Shown piece after piece: positions 7,699 through 16,090 of a stretch of 24,097 nt of DNA. Where the stretch lies: NCBI GenBank assembly GCA_934247875.1, contig CAKQJZ010000026.1:1-24097 (forward strand), read 5' to 3'. The translations under genes and the position numbers were made by a program. Numbering within the stretch: the first letter of the stretch is position 1; each line of letters begins with the position of its first letter. This DNA comes from an uncultured Spirochaetales bacterium. Its GTDB lineage: Bacteria > Spirochaetota > Spirochaetia > Sphaerochaetales > Sphaerochaetaceae. The notes beneath the pieces were generated by a model. That model worked only from the letters and a program-made list of their open reading frames with translations. It made no database searches and was not told the DNA's origin.

Positions 7699-7707
7699 TG
7701 ATATAAT
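7699..7707 (+). promoter_or_regulatory. Extended -10 promoter of the mutase-deoR operon
   Basis: TGATATAAT is a perfect TGnTATAAT extended -10 element. The expected start point is near 7714, giving a leader of about 15 nt that contains AAGGA (7717-7721) before the ATG at 7729. No good -35 is seen, which is normal for extended -10 promoters. Confidence 0.65.
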
Positions 7708-7728
7708 TCTTTTGAAAAGGAAAATTCT

Positions 7729-9264
7729 ATGGAAGATTTGAAACTCGGCATGTTCAAGCAATATGACATCAGAACAAAAATTGAAAATCTTAATGAAACA
7801 ATTAAGTCAAGATTGTATAAAGCAGTTGCGCTTTACTATAAGGAGTCTGTTAAAGCTTCCTCTGTTGTGATAGGACGCGACGCAAGACTATATGTTCCTG
7901 AAGTCGCTGCCGGAGTTGCAGATGCACTTAGGGATTTAGGCATCGACGTCTATCTCAATCCACTGCCAATCTCTACTTGCCAATTCTATTACACAGCTAT
8001 GCAGCATAGAGAGAGTGCAGGCATTATGGTTACAGCAAGCCATAACCCAAGAGAATATGTTGGCCTGAAGCTCCTTGGAAAAGGAGTAAGTCCAATAGCA
8101 CTAGGCTGTGGTCCAGATGGTGGAATAAAGAGAATAAAGGAAATCTATGAAGAGGGCTTAGAGGGCGAGAAGGCAGAAAAGAGAGGCTGTTTGATTATCG
8201 TAAATGAGCTTGAGTCATTTATCGATTACTCTATGAGACTTGCTTCTGTTAAGGATGGAGATTTAAAGGGCCTTAAAATACTCATTGAAGCACTTAATGG
8301 TTCAGCTGCGACAGAAGTTGCACTTGCTTTCCAGCGTGCTGGAGCAGAAATAGAGGTCAGGAACTGCATCCCTAATGGTTTTTTCCCAGAAGGAGATCCT
8401 AATCCTATTATCGAGAGCTCTATCAAGCCAGCTCGTGATGCGATGAGAAGTGGCGACTATGACTTCGGCTTTTGTTTCGATGGAGACGGAGACAGAATTG
8501 ACTTGATGGCTGAGAATGGTGAGCAGATTGTTCCAGGCCTCAATATGTCGATAATAGTAGATAAGCTTATGGCAATATTCGGTGGAGAGAAGCGTGAGTT
8601 CTATGCTGATGTTAAAGCAATCCCAATCTCTCTCTGTGAGATAGCTAAGAGAGGCGCTAATATCCACATAATCAGAAATGGACACTCATTCATCAAAGAT
8701 AAGCTCAATACAAATTGTGCTAATGGCTATTTTGCATCTGAAGAAGAGTCTGCTCATTACTATATGAATTTCCCATTTGATCTTGATGATCACTCCAAAG
8801 GCTTTGCAGCAGTTGAGAATACTCTCTTCTTTGCTCTAGTCACAGCTAAAGCATTCAAAGAGAGACCAGAGGCATATAAGAGGGCAGAAGTGCTCCAGAA
8901 CTCTATATTCAGAGAAAGAGAGTGGCCTCTATATTGCGAGAATGCTCCAGAGAAGATGGATGAGATAATGAATGCTGTTGAAGAGAGAATCAAGAAAGAA
9001 GGTGCATACGTCATAAAGACTATGGACGACGGCTCAGACTTGGATGCGACTCTGATGCGCTTCAATCTTCCAGAGAAGTTCGATAGCAATTCATCTCTTG
9101 ATGGCAAGATCTGGTGGCAGGTTGCAGAGAGAATATCGAGAAGCGAAGATGCTATGTGCCGCTGGGAAGTAGTATCGAATGATAAAGCTGAATGCGAGAG
9201 ACTCAATAATATAGTAAAATCAGTGACTGACAAATATGTCTCAGCTGGTTATGCTAGATATTGA
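7729..9264 (+). CDS. Phosphohexomutase (phosphomannomutase/phosphoglucomutase family), divergent C-terminus
   Basis: A 511-residue alpha-D-phosphohexomutase that moves phosphate between C1 and C6 of a hexose phosphate. The order of elements is KQYDIR near the N-terminus, the phosphoserine loop TASHNP (S104), the metal loop DGDGDR (251-256), and the sugar-binding loop ASEEESAHYY (E338-H343, usually GEESGH or GEMSGH). In the C-terminal domain WWQVAERISRSED stands where the usual phosphate-binding RPSNTEP-type loop is expected, so that loop is not recognisable. The substrate may therefore differ from glucose or mannose phosphate. AAGGA at 7717-7721 lies 7 nt before the ATG. It leads an operon with deoR and a TIM barrel gene, next to an amino-sugar locus, where it could link imported hexose phosphates to cell-wall or storage precursors. 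Confidence 0.87.
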   Translation: MEDLKLGMFKQYDIRTKIENLNETIKSRLYKAVALYYKESVKASSVVIGRDARLYVPEVAAGVADALRDLGIDVYLNPLPISTCQFYYTAMQHRESAGIMVTASHNPREYVGLKLLGKGVSPIALGCGPDGGIKRIKEIYEEGLEGEKAEKRGCLIIVNELESFIDYSMRLASVKDGDLKGLKILIEALNGSAATEVALAFQRAGAEIEVRNCIPNGFFPEGDPNPIIESSIKPARDAMRSGDYDFGFCFDGDGDRIDLMAENGEQIVPGLNMSIIVDKLMAIFGGEKREFYADVKAIPISLCEIAKRGANIHIIRNGHSFIKDKLNTNCANGYFASEEESAHYYMNFPFDLDDHSKGFAAVENTLFFALVTAKAFKERPEAYKRAEVLQNSIFREREWPLYCENAPEKMDEIMNAVEERIKKEGAYVIKTMDDGSDLDATLMRFNLPEKFDSNSSLDGKIWWQVAERISRSEDAMCRWEVVSNDKAECERLNNIVKSVTDKYVSAGYARY

Positions 9265-9272
9265 GGAAACAA

Positions 9273-10034
9273 ATGGATATTGACGAAAGAAGAAGGAAAA
9301 TCCTAGAGCTATTAGGTTCACAAAGCTATGTGACTGTTGATGATTTTGCACGATGCCTTGGCGTATCTGCTGTGACTGTGCGCTCTGATTTATCTGCGCT
9401 TGAAAAAGAGGGCGAGATAGTCAGAACTCATGGCGGGGCAATGATAGGCGAGAAAAAGAGCAAGATCAGATTCATTTCAGATACTATGACTGAGTATGAG
9501 AAAGAGAAGAAAGCAATTGCGAAAAAGGCTGCTTCTCTTATTCAGAACGGAAGCACAGTAAGCATAGATAGCGGATCTACTACCACACGTATTGTTGAGT
9601 TCTTGGATGATAAGAAGTTCAATGTAGTTACTAACAACATTCTTGTCATCGATGCACTTAAGGACAATCCTAAGATAGAGAGCCTCACTATAATAGGTGG
9701 ACAGTTAAGACGTGAGTCTATGGGCATCATAGGACCTATGGCCAATGATGATGTCAAAGATATCAATGTAGATATCTACTTCATGGGCTCAGCTGCATAT
9801 ACTGCAGAGTCATTATCCTCAACATCGATAACTGAAAGCGAAGTCAAGCGCAATATGATTAAAGCTGCTGACAAAGTCGTATTCTTGGCTGACTCATCAA
9901 AGTTCGGTAAGCGCGCATTCTCACGCACTGCTAGCTGGGATGTTATCGATACATTCATTACAGATAAAATAGATCCAGCTTTCAGAGAGCTGCTTGAGAA
10001 CCAAGGAATAGAGGTAATAATTGCAGATGAGTAA
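9273..10034 (+). CDS. DeoR/GlpR-family transcriptional repressor
   Basis: A 253-residue regulator. The N-terminal DeoR helix-turn-helix reads RRRKILELL then FARCLGVSAVTVRSDLSALE and ends in VRTHGGAM, the family signature. The C-terminal DeoRC domain has SIDSGSTTTRI, VTNNILVI, IIGGQLRRESMGIIGP and DSSKFGKRAF, the sugar-phosphate binding fold. Members usually repress sugar catabolic operons and release DNA on binding a phosphorylated sugar. The ATG at 9273 is chosen because GAGGA at 9263-9267 sits 5 nt before it; an in-frame TTG at 9261 overlaps that ribosome-binding site. It follows the mutase gene by 8 nt and overlaps the next gene. TTTCGTTT-like motifs before the mutase and transporter promoters are candidate operators. 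Confidence 0.92.
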   Translation: MDIDERRRKILELLGSQSYVTVDDFARCLGVSAVTVRSDLSALEKEGEIVRTHGGAMIGEKKSKIRFISDTMTEYEKEKKAIAKKAASLIQNGSTVSIDSGSTTTRIVEFLDDKKFNVVTNNILVIDALKDNPKIESLTIIGGQLRRESMGIIGPMANDDVKDINVDIYFMGSAAYTAESLSSTSITESEVKRNMIKAADKVVFLADSSKFGKRAFSRTASWDVIDTFITDKIDPAFRELLENQGIEVIIADE

Positions 10035-10899
10035 GAAGGGAGTTTCTCTTGTAGGAATAAAGGATGCAGATACTATTCGCTTGATACGAGAGAAATACCC
10101 TGATTGTTACTTTGAGCTCTCTTATGCTTCGACAGAGAAAGAACTGGAAGAAGTTCTCCCTTTGATCAAAGGCCGTGTTGCGTCTATCCATTCGCTATCT
10201 CCAAGAAGAAGCTTCTTTCCAAATCTTGCATCTAAGAATTCTTATAAGATATCTGAAGCGGAAGTATTGAAAGATGCAGAGCTTGCACTCTCTATTGGTG
10301 CTGAGAACTTGATTCTGCACCCTGGCTATTTAGTCGATGGAGTAATTTCAAGTGAATATAAGGCTCGGCTAGAGCAGCTAAAATCACTCAAGCTCAATAA
10401 TTATTTAATCGATAAAGAGAATGAGATATGCTCTCCTGAATATATAGAGAGCACTCTATACAAAGATAGATTCAAGCTCTTAGCAGAAAACGCAGTGCGC
10501 CTTAATGAGAAAGTCAGAAGTATGGGCCTTAATCTATGCTTAGAGAATCTCAACCCAAGAGCTGGCTACATGCTGCTCACTCCAGGCGAGTGCTTGGAGC
10601 TTGCATCTCTTGGCCTTGATCTATGCCTAGACATTGGCCACTTGGAGATCAATAGCATAATATTCGGCTTTGATTTATTTGCTGAAGCTAAGCGAATACT
10701 CGATAGTGGCAGAGTGAAATCTATGCATCTGCACTCAAATGAGTCTAGAAAAGGCTTATATGTAGACTCTCATAAGAGCTTATATAAGTACATTCCATTC
10801 TGGAAAGAGCTATGCACATACGCAGAATCTAAAAATAGCAATTTAATCTTAGAAGTCGTAGAAGATGTTTACGAAAACGTAACTAAACTAATGGCCTAA
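10027..10899 (+). CDS. Xylose isomerase-like TIM barrel protein (sugar phosphate isomerase/epimerase family)
   Basis: About 290 residues of the AP endonuclease 2/xylose isomerase-like TIM barrel superfamily. Metal-site strands are visible: AENLILHPGY, LNLCLENLNPR (Glu), LCLDIGHLE (Asp, His), SMHLHSNE (His) and LILEVVED (Glu). This set fits a divalent-metal sugar isomerase or epimerase. The exact sugar is not evident; endonuclease IV is an alternative, but the adjacent deoR and mutase genes favour sugar metabolism. Two starts are possible: ATG 10027 (GAGG 12 nt away) and in-frame TTG 10021 (GAGG at 10011-10014, 6 nt away). Either start overlaps the end of deoR, so translation is coupled. Confidence 0.78.
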   Translation: MSKKGVSLVGIKDADTIRLIREKYPDCYFELSYASTEKELEEVLPLIKGRVASIHSLSPRRSFFPNLASKNSYKISEAEVLKDAELALSIGAENLILHPGYLVDGVISSEYKARLEQLKSLKLNNYLIDKENEICSPEYIESTLYKDRFKLLAENAVRLNEKVRSMGLNLCLENLNPRAGYMLLTPGECLELASLGLDLCLDIGHLEINSIIFGFDLFAEAKRILDSGRVKSMHLHSNESRKGLYVDSHKSLYKYIPFWKELCTYAESKNSNLILEVVEDVYENVTKLMA

Positions 10900-10916
10900 A
10901 CTTTTGAAAACGAAAC
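10873..10916. promoter_or_regulatory. Pair of GAAAACGWAAC direct repeats upstream of the transporter promoter
   Basis: GAAAACGTAAC at 10873-10883 and GAAAACGAAAC at 10906-10916 are 33 bp apart, just upstream of the -35 at 10933. The first lies in the last codons of the TIM barrel gene and is also part of an inverted repeat TTACG-AAAA-CGTAA (10869-10882). The second contains AAACGAAA, the reverse complement of TTTCGTTT found upstream of the deoR operon. Binding by the local DeoR protein is an inference. Confidence 0.4.
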
Positions 10917-10932
10917 TTTTTTCACTTTTTTG

Positions 10933-10960
10933 TTGATTTCGAAAATACTCATGCTAAAAT
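10933..10960 (+). promoter_or_regulatory. Promoter of the ABC transporter-nagAB operon
   Basis: TTGATT (10933-10938) and TAAAAT (10955-10960) are 16 bp apart, with TGC directly before the -10, making an extended -10. The 8-bp palindrome TTTCGAAA (10937-10944) lies at the start of the spacer and could bind a repressor. The leader to the ATG at 10991 is about 23 nt. Confidence 0.65.
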
Positions 10961-10990
10961 TTAGCTTAGGGTAAAACAAAAGGAGAAAAT

Positions 10991-11980
10991 ATGAAAAAGG
11001 TATTAGTTTTTTTACTGGCTATGTTGATGGTTTGTTCTCTTTTTGCACAGGGTGGCAAAGAGGCAAGTGCAGAAAAGCAGAATCTGATAGTTTACAGCGC
11101 AGCATCAGAAACAGAAGCTGAGCAGCTTACTAAGGCTTTCAATGCTATCTATCCTAATATTAACGTTACAATCATCAGAGCTGGTTCTGGCGACCTAGTA
11201 ACTAGAGTTAAGACAGAGTGGCCAAAACCTGAGGGCGATGTAATCCTATTGATGGGTACAGAGAACCTCGATCAGATCTATGATATGCTCCAGCCATATA
11301 AGTGCAAGAATGATGCAAAGATCGAAGATAAGTTCAAGGACAAGGGCGGAGATGTTCCAAAGTACTATGCAACATCAATGCCACTTCAGGCAATCATGTA
11401 CAATACAAATATCTTAAAGCCAGAAGATGCTCCTGCTTCTTGGAAAGACCTTGCAGATCCTAAATACAAAGGCAAGATCGTTCTAGCTAACCCAGCATCC
11501 TCAGGCTCTGCATATGCACAGCTTTATATGATGAACTACCTATATGGTATGGATTTCGTTAAAGAGGTAGTCAAGAATACAACTTATGTAGCTTCTTCTA
11601 CAGCTGGTCCAGATAGCGTAGCTCGTGGCGAGTATGCAATCACAGTAACAGGCGAAAACAACATCGGCAAGAAGATTGCTGCAGGCGATCCAGTTGCATA
11701 TGTAAAGGCAGAAGAGGGCACAGGCTTCAGAATTGAAGGTTCTGCTATCTTAGCTAATTGCAAGAATCTTGATGCAGCAGAGAAGTTCATCGACTTCATG
11801 ACAACTAAAGAAGCATTTGAAGTTGTAAGAAGCGAGTGCAACAGACGTGCAGTATCTACAGAGGTTCCAGGACCTGCGCATTTGCCATCTCTCTCAGAGC
11901 TGACATTCTTTGAGTATGATGCAGTCAAGGCTAAAGAGATGAAGAAGGGACTTATCACAGAGTTCAACTCACTGCTGTAA
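10991..11980 (+). CDS. ABC transporter substrate-binding protein, AfuA/FbpA (family 1) type
   Basis: A 329-residue periplasmic binding protein. The signal peptide has MKKVL, a hydrophobic core and SLFA before QGGKEA; the cysteine inside the core (MVCSLF) is not a proper lipobox. The mature start NLIVYSAASETE, the ADPKYKGKIVLANPASSGSAYAQLY block and the late TTKEAFEVV are typical of the Fe(III)/sugar-phosphate/aminophosphonate cluster of binding proteins (FbpA, AfuA, PhnS). YYATSMPLQAIMYNT occupies the hinge. AAGGAG at 10980-10985 sits 5 nt before the ATG. It is followed by a hairpin, then ATPase, fused permease, nagA and nagB. Genomic context favours a phosphorylated sugar as ligand rather than iron; the residues seen do not settle it. 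Confidence 0.87.
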   Translation: MKKVLVFLLAMLMVCSLFAQGGKEASAEKQNLIVYSAASETEAEQLTKAFNAIYPNINVTIIRAGSGDLVTRVKTEWPKPEGDVILLMGTENLDQIYDMLQPYKCKNDAKIEDKFKDKGGDVPKYYATSMPLQAIMYNTNILKPEDAPASWKDLADPKYKGKIVLANPASSGSAYAQLYMMNYLYGMDFVKEVVKNTTYVASSTAGPDSVARGEYAITVTGENNIGKKIAAGDPVAYVKAEEGTGFRIEGSAILANCKNLDAAEKFIDFMTTKEAFEVVRSECNRRAVSTEVPGPAHLPSLSELTFFEYDAVKAKEMKKGLITEFNSLL

Positions 11981-12002
11981 AATACACGAGTGGTCATCTG
12001 GG

Positions 12003-12035
12003 GGGCTGTAAGTTAATTCTTTCAGCCCTTATTTT
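12003..12035 (+). terminator. Leaky intrinsic terminator between binding protein and ATPase genes
   Basis: GGGCTG (12003-12008) pairs with CAGCCC (12023-12028); after one mismatch the stem continues with AAG/CTT around a TTAATT loop. TTATTTT follows. Partial termination or 3'-end protection here would give more binding protein than membrane components, a common arrangement in ABC operons. Confidence 0.72.
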
Positions 12036-12050
12036 GAAAAAGGAGGAAAT

Positions 12051-13169
12051 ATGAGCAAGAATGTAACATACGAGAATGTTAATAAAATATATGGAGAGGG
12101 GACTAAGAATGCCGTCCATGCACTTAAGGATGTATCATTTACGATAAATCCTGGAGAGCTGTTCTGTCTTTTAGGTCCATCTGGCTGCGGAAAGACAACG
12201 CTCTTAAGATCTACAGCGGGGCTAGAAGAGATAAGCTCGGGCAAGATGTTCTATGGAGATGTTGATATTTCGACTATTCCTCCTTATAAGCGAAACATCG
12301 GCATGGTATTCCAGAGCTTTGCGCTTTATCCTCATATGTCAATATTCGAGAATGTTGCATATGGCTTAAGAGTAAGAAAGGTTCCTAATGATGTAGTAAA
12401 GAAGAAAGTCACTGAAGTTATGGAGCTTGTAGGACTGGAAGAAGAGCTTAAGCGAAATCCTAGCCCAACTGCGCTCTCTGGCGGTCAGCAGCAGCGAGTA
12501 GCTATTGCTCGTGCACTTGTGTATGATCCAGATATCCTTCTTCTCGATGAGCCTCTTGCGAACCTTGATGCTAAATTAAGACGCTACATGAGAGCTGAGA
12601 TCAGAAGAATCCAGAAGGCTACTAATATTACGACTATCTTCGTAACTCATGACCAGGAAGAGGCTATGGCTGTTGGCGATAGACTAGCAGTTCTGAGAAA
12701 GGGCATCGTTGAGCAGATTGGCACATCTGATGAGCTTTATAACGTTCCAAAGAATGCATTTGTTGCAAACTTCATTGGAAAGATGAACTTCTTCTCTTCA
12801 AAAGCAGGAAAAAGCGGAGACGTTATTGAGTGCAAAGTAGCAAATGACGGGCCAGTGCTCTTTATCGGGAAAGACAGAGCCCACACAGAGGTAAATGCTC
12901 ATGATGATGTTTTAGTTGGCGGAAGACCTGAGCATCTATTCGTAACTAAAGAAAAGAGCGAGAAGACTATACCTGGCAAAGTCCACATCATCCAGCACTT
13001 AGGCTCTTTCATCAGATATGAGGTCGATGTTGATAAAGCAATCTCTCCTGTAACACTTGAAATCGATATGGATTCACTTCAGAAGGATATAAAAGAAGGG
13101 GATCAGGTTTATGTAGGATTCAAAGAGGATAGACTTTTCCTATTCTCGCCTGAAGGACGAGAGCTATGA
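12051..13169 (+). CDS. ABC transporter ATP-binding protein, AfuC/FbpC-PotA type
   Basis: A 372-residue ATPase. Walker A is GPSGCGKTT (42-50), the Q-loop VFQSFALYP, the signature LSGGQQQR (142-149), Walker B ILLLDEP (D166, E167) and the switch histidine H200 in THDQEE. A C-terminal extension after about residue 235 is the TOBE-like regulatory domain seen in MalK/PotA/FbpC-type subunits. It powers the import system formed with the preceding binding protein and following permease. AGGAGG at 12041-12046 is a strong ribosome-binding site. The stop and the permease start share ATGA, so the two are translationally coupled. Confidence 0.93.
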   Translation: MSKNVTYENVNKIYGEGTKNAVHALKDVSFTINPGELFCLLGPSGCGKTTLLRSTAGLEEISSGKMFYGDVDISTIPPYKRNIGMVFQSFALYPHMSIFENVAYGLRVRKVPNDVVKKKVTEVMELVGLEEELKRNPSPTALSGGQQQRVAIARALVYDPDILLLDEPLANLDAKLRRYMRAEIRRIQKATNITTIFVTHDQEEAMAVGDRLAVLRKGIVEQIGTSDELYNVPKNAFVANFIGKMNFFSSKAGKSGDVIECKVANDGPVLFIGKDRAHTEVNAHDDVLVGGRPEHLFVTKEKSEKTIPGKVHIIQHLGSFIRYEVDVDKAISPVTLEIDMDSLQKDIKEGDQVYVGFKEDRLFLFSPEGREL

Positions 13170-14896
13170 GAAAATATTCTATTACAGACAATGGACAAGA
13201 GAAGAACAAGGTAAAGAAATTCTTCCAGAAGGATTTCTCTCAGGCGCTTATATTCGCTGTTCCTATGGCATTCTTGGCTATCTTCCTTCTCTATCCGCTT
13301 GTCCTGACATTTTTAAGAGCATTCTGGGCTCCAACAGAGGGCTTGGAATTCCCAGGCTGGTCGCTTGAGGGCTTTAGAAAGATCTTTACAAGCAACCTTT
13401 ATCTGAAGAGTTTGAAGAACTCATTCATTGTAAGCATAAGCGTAACGCTTCTGACGCTTCTGATCGGTGTTCCGATGGGCTATTGCGTTGCGAGAGTCAA
13501 AGTGCCTGGAAAGCGCCTTATTCTCTCTCTTGGCATTCTTCCAATCATCATGCCTAGCTTTGTTGGTGCTTATACCTGGATAATCCTGCTTGGAAACAAT
13601 GGTGTTGTAAGAGTATTCCTTAATTGGCTTTTGAGACCATTTGGAGTTACAGTTCCACCTATTTATGGAATGTTTGGCATGATTCTATGCATGACGCTAA
13701 CTTACTATCCATTTGTATTCCAGTTAAGCTATGGTGCATTCAGCAGTGCAAATTCTCTTCTTGAAGAGTCTGCAATGCTAATGGGTGCTAAAGGAAGCAG
13801 GATAATGAGAACAATCACGCTTCCTCTGATTATGCCATCTCTTGGTGCTGCTGCGCTTTTGGTATTCGTAAGAGCTATTGGCAACTTCGGTATTCCAGCT
13901 ATCGTTGGCGGAAACAACTATGTGCTTCCAACATTGATTTACTTTGAAGTAAATGGATTTTTCAATATTAACGGTGCTGCATCGATTGCTGTTGTCAACG
14001 TAGCTATTACAGCGCTAGTGCTGTATATTCAGAAATATGTTGTAGCAAGGCATGAATATGAGACTATATCTGCAACGCACAAAGAGCTGAAGATCCATGA
14101 AGGCAAAGGTGCTGTTATAATATCAACAATCTATTGTCTGATTATCCTGATCTTCTCATTGCTGCCTCAGATTACAATCATAGTCATGTCATTCTTCACT
14201 AAGTGGGTTGGACTGCTTCCAGAAGGATTTACTCTCAGTAACTATGCTCGTATTCCTAAGTACTCAAGCCGTGAGCTTTTCAACTCATTCTTCTTATCAA
14301 TCTCTGCAACATTATTATGTGCAATGCTTGGTTCAATCATTGCATACATAACAGAGCGCAAGAAGCCAAAAGGCGCTGCATTATTGGATTTAGCTGTAAT
14401 GAGCCCATTCATTCTTCCTGGAACAGTAGTATCTATTGCGCTTCTGTCTGCTTTCAGCGGAAGCAGTGCGCTTAGACTGACTGGGACATATATAATCATC
14501 ATCATTTCATATATGATCAGACGAACACCATATGTTTACAGATCTGTATCTGCGCAGCTGACACAGCTCAATCCATCGCTTGAGGAAGCTAGTACAATCA
14601 GCGGTGCTACATGGTTCTATACTTTCCGCCATGTAAGCGTGCCTCTGATTCTTCCTGCTATCATCTCTGGCTCAATCATGACACTGACAACACTCTTGCA
14701 GGAACTCAGTACTACTATTCTTCTCTACTCAGGAAGAACCAGAACAGTTCCTATCCAGATTTTCGGTGCAGTTCAGGATGGAAAGCTTGGAGAAGCAAGT
14801 GCGCTTTCAGTAATACTGTTAGTAGTTGTATTTGCAATCATCTACGGCATGAACAGAAGCAAGAAGGGTGATATGTCATCATCATTCAAGATGTAA
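13166..14896 (+). CDS. ABC transporter permease, AfuB/FbpB-type duplicated (two-domain) protein
   Basis: A 576-residue integral membrane protein with two homologous halves of about six transmembrane helices each, so one chain supplies both membrane domains. Each half has an EAA loop that docks to the ATPase: EESAMLMGAKGSRIMRTI (from E200, conserved G207) and EEASTISGATWFYTFRHV (from E473, G480). A short basic N-terminus (residues 1-25) precedes the first helix. The duplicated layout is typical of FbpB, AfuB and PhnU-like permeases and differs from the two separate permeases of common sugar importers. It overlaps the ATPase gene by 4 nt and is followed by a hairpin before nagA. Confidence 0.92.
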   Translation: MRKYSITDNGQEKNKVKKFFQKDFSQALIFAVPMAFLAIFLLYPLVLTFLRAFWAPTEGLEFPGWSLEGFRKIFTSNLYLKSLKNSFIVSISVTLLTLLIGVPMGYCVARVKVPGKRLILSLGILPIIMPSFVGAYTWIILLGNNGVVRVFLNWLLRPFGVTVPPIYGMFGMILCMTLTYYPFVFQLSYGAFSSANSLLEESAMLMGAKGSRIMRTITLPLIMPSLGAAALLVFVRAIGNFGIPAIVGGNNYVLPTLIYFEVNGFFNINGAASIAVVNVAITALVLYIQKYVVARHEYETISATHKELKIHEGKGAVIISTIYCLIILIFSLLPQITIIVMSFFTKWVGLLPEGFTLSNYARIPKYSSRELFNSFFLSISATLLCAMLGSIIAYITERKKPKGAALLDLAVMSPFILPGTVVSIALLSAFSGSSALRLTGTYIIIIISYMIRRTPYVYRSVSAQLTQLNPSLEEASTISGATWFYTFRHVSVPLILPAIISGSIMTLTTLLQELSTTILLYSGRTRTVPIQIFGAVQDGKLGEASALSVILLVVVFAIIYGMNRSKKGDMSSSFKM

Positions 14897-14899
14897 ACT

Positions 14900-14930
14900 A
14901 GAGCGGCTATGTCCGCTCTTTCTGCTTTTG
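14900..14930 (+). terminator. Intercistronic hairpin between permease and nagA
   Basis: AGAGCGG (14900-14906) and CCGCTCT (14913-14919) form a perfect 7-bp stem with a CTATGT loop, followed by TTCTGCTTTT. The tail is interrupted, so it is probably a weak terminator or an RNA-processing/stability element. An in-frame ATG at 14909 lies inside the loop and has no ribosome-binding site. Confidence 0.6.
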
Positions 14931-14938
14931 AGGTATTA

Positions 14939-16090
14939 ATGGTAATCAGTAATGTCGATATAGTTCTACCTGATTCTATCTTTCATGGCTCTGTAAGAAT
15001 AGAGAATGGAAAGATATCAAAAATCAGCGAGAACGCCAGAAACGAGTGCTCAATATACGGTAGCGGCTCTTATCTATTTGCAGGCATAGTGGATGTGCAC
15101 ACTCATGGTGCAGGTGGCTATGACTTTATGGATGGAGACCTTCTCTCTTTTGAAAACGCTGCTATTTCACTATTGAATCATGGAACTACTGCTTTCTTAG
15201 CTACATCTTTGACATCGAAAGATGAAGAACTTGATCTCTTTATAGATAATGCTAAGAGGGCAAAGAGAGGCGCGAAGCTGCTTGGTCTTCACTTAGAAGG
15301 GCCTTATATAAATGCTAAAGAGAAGGGTGCTCAGGATGAGCGCTATATAAGGAACCCTAACCTTAAGGAAATTGAGAGAACTATTGAGAAGGGAGAAGGG
15401 CTGATAAAGCGAGTAAGCCTTGCTCCAGAGCTAGACGGTGCGATAGAGGTCATAGACTATTTAGCAAAGAACAATATTAGAGTATCTGCTGCACATACAG
15501 CTGCAACGTATGACGATATTTCAAAAGCTTATGACCATGGCCTATCGCTGCTGACTCATTTTTATAGTGGCATGTCTTCTATAACACGCAAAGGCGGGTT
15601 CAGAATACTTGGTGCAGTTGAGAGTGGGTATCTCATAGATGATTTATATGTCGAGATAATCAGCGACAACATGCATTTGCCACCGTCACTTCTCGATTTC
15701 ATATTCCGCTTCAAGCGCCATGACAGGATAATCTCCTGTTCTGATAGCATGAGAGCTGCTGGTCTTGGAGATGGTCCATCTATTCTTGGTCCAAAGCACA
15801 ATGGTCTTGATGTAATAGTCGAAGGCGGCATTGCGAAGCTTTATGACCGTACAGCTTTTGCAGGCTCTGTAGCTACTGGAGAAGTAATACTCAAGACTAT
15901 TGCATCTAAGCTAGGCCCTGTTGAAGCATCGAGAATAATATCACTATACCCAGCTAAGACTGTTGGGTTTGATAAAGTTCTTGGCTCAATAGAGATTGGC
16001 AAGAGCGCAGATCTGATAATCACAGATAAAGAATTCAATATAAAGAAAGTTATTCTTAACGGGGAGGTTGTAAATGAGCATAACAATTAA
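14939..16090 (+). CDS. nagA: N-acetylglucosamine-6-phosphate deacetylase
   Basis: A 384-residue amidohydrolase that removes acetate from GlcNAc-6-P to give GlcN-6-P in the cytoplasm. Visible elements: H54-T-H56 in DVHTHGAGGYD, E120 in GLHLEGPYIN, H186 in SAAHTAAT, H207 in LTHFYSGM, and D269 in CSDSMRAAG as catalytic acid/base. The C-terminus has the usual GKSADLIITD strand. The ATG at 14939 is chosen because GAGG (14930-14933) is 5 nt before it and the length matches the family; the in-frame ATG at 14909 sits in a hairpin loop. It overlaps nagB by 17 nt. Its place after the Afu-type transporter, with no kinase or PTS gene in the operon, is the main clue to the transported substrate. Confidence 0.94.
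   Translation: MVISNVDIVLPDSIFHGSVRIENGKISKISENARNECSIYGSGSYLFAGIVDVHTHGAGGYDFMDGDLLSFENAAISLLNHGTTAFLATSLTSKDEELDLFIDNAKRAKRGAKLLGLHLEGPYINAKEKGAQDERYIRNPNLKEIERTIEKGEGLIKRVSLAPELDGAIEVIDYLAKNNIRVSAAHTAATYDDISKAYDHGLSLLTHFYSGMSSITRKGGFRILGAVESGYLIDDLYVEIISDNMHLPPSLLDFIFRFKRHDRIISCSDSMRAAGLGDGPSILGPKHNGLDVIVEGGIAKLYDRTAFAGSVATGEVILKTIASKLGPVEASRIISLYPAKTVGFDKVLGSIEIGKSADLIITDKEFNIKKVILNGEVVNEHNN

Noticed and set aside
8302..9233. Long minus-strand open frames inside the phosphohexomutase gene
   Set aside because: They overlap a gene with clear catalytic motifs, have no recognisable domain and no ribosome-binding sites; they follow from the codon pattern of the sense gene.
11584..11997. 137-codon minus-strand frame inside the binding-protein gene
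   Set aside because: Shadow of the real coding frame; low-complexity translation without motifs.
10991..14896. Plain Fe(III) importer (FbpABC)
   Set aside because: Not excluded by sequence, but the same operon encodes nagA and nagB and no iron-related gene or Fur-like site was noticed, so a sugar-phosphate ligand is preferred.
14909..14938. Upstream start of nagA at ATG 14909
   Set aside because: It lies in the loop of a 7-bp hairpin, has no ribosome-binding site and adds ten residues not expected for NagA; ATG 14939 has GAGG 5 nt upstream.
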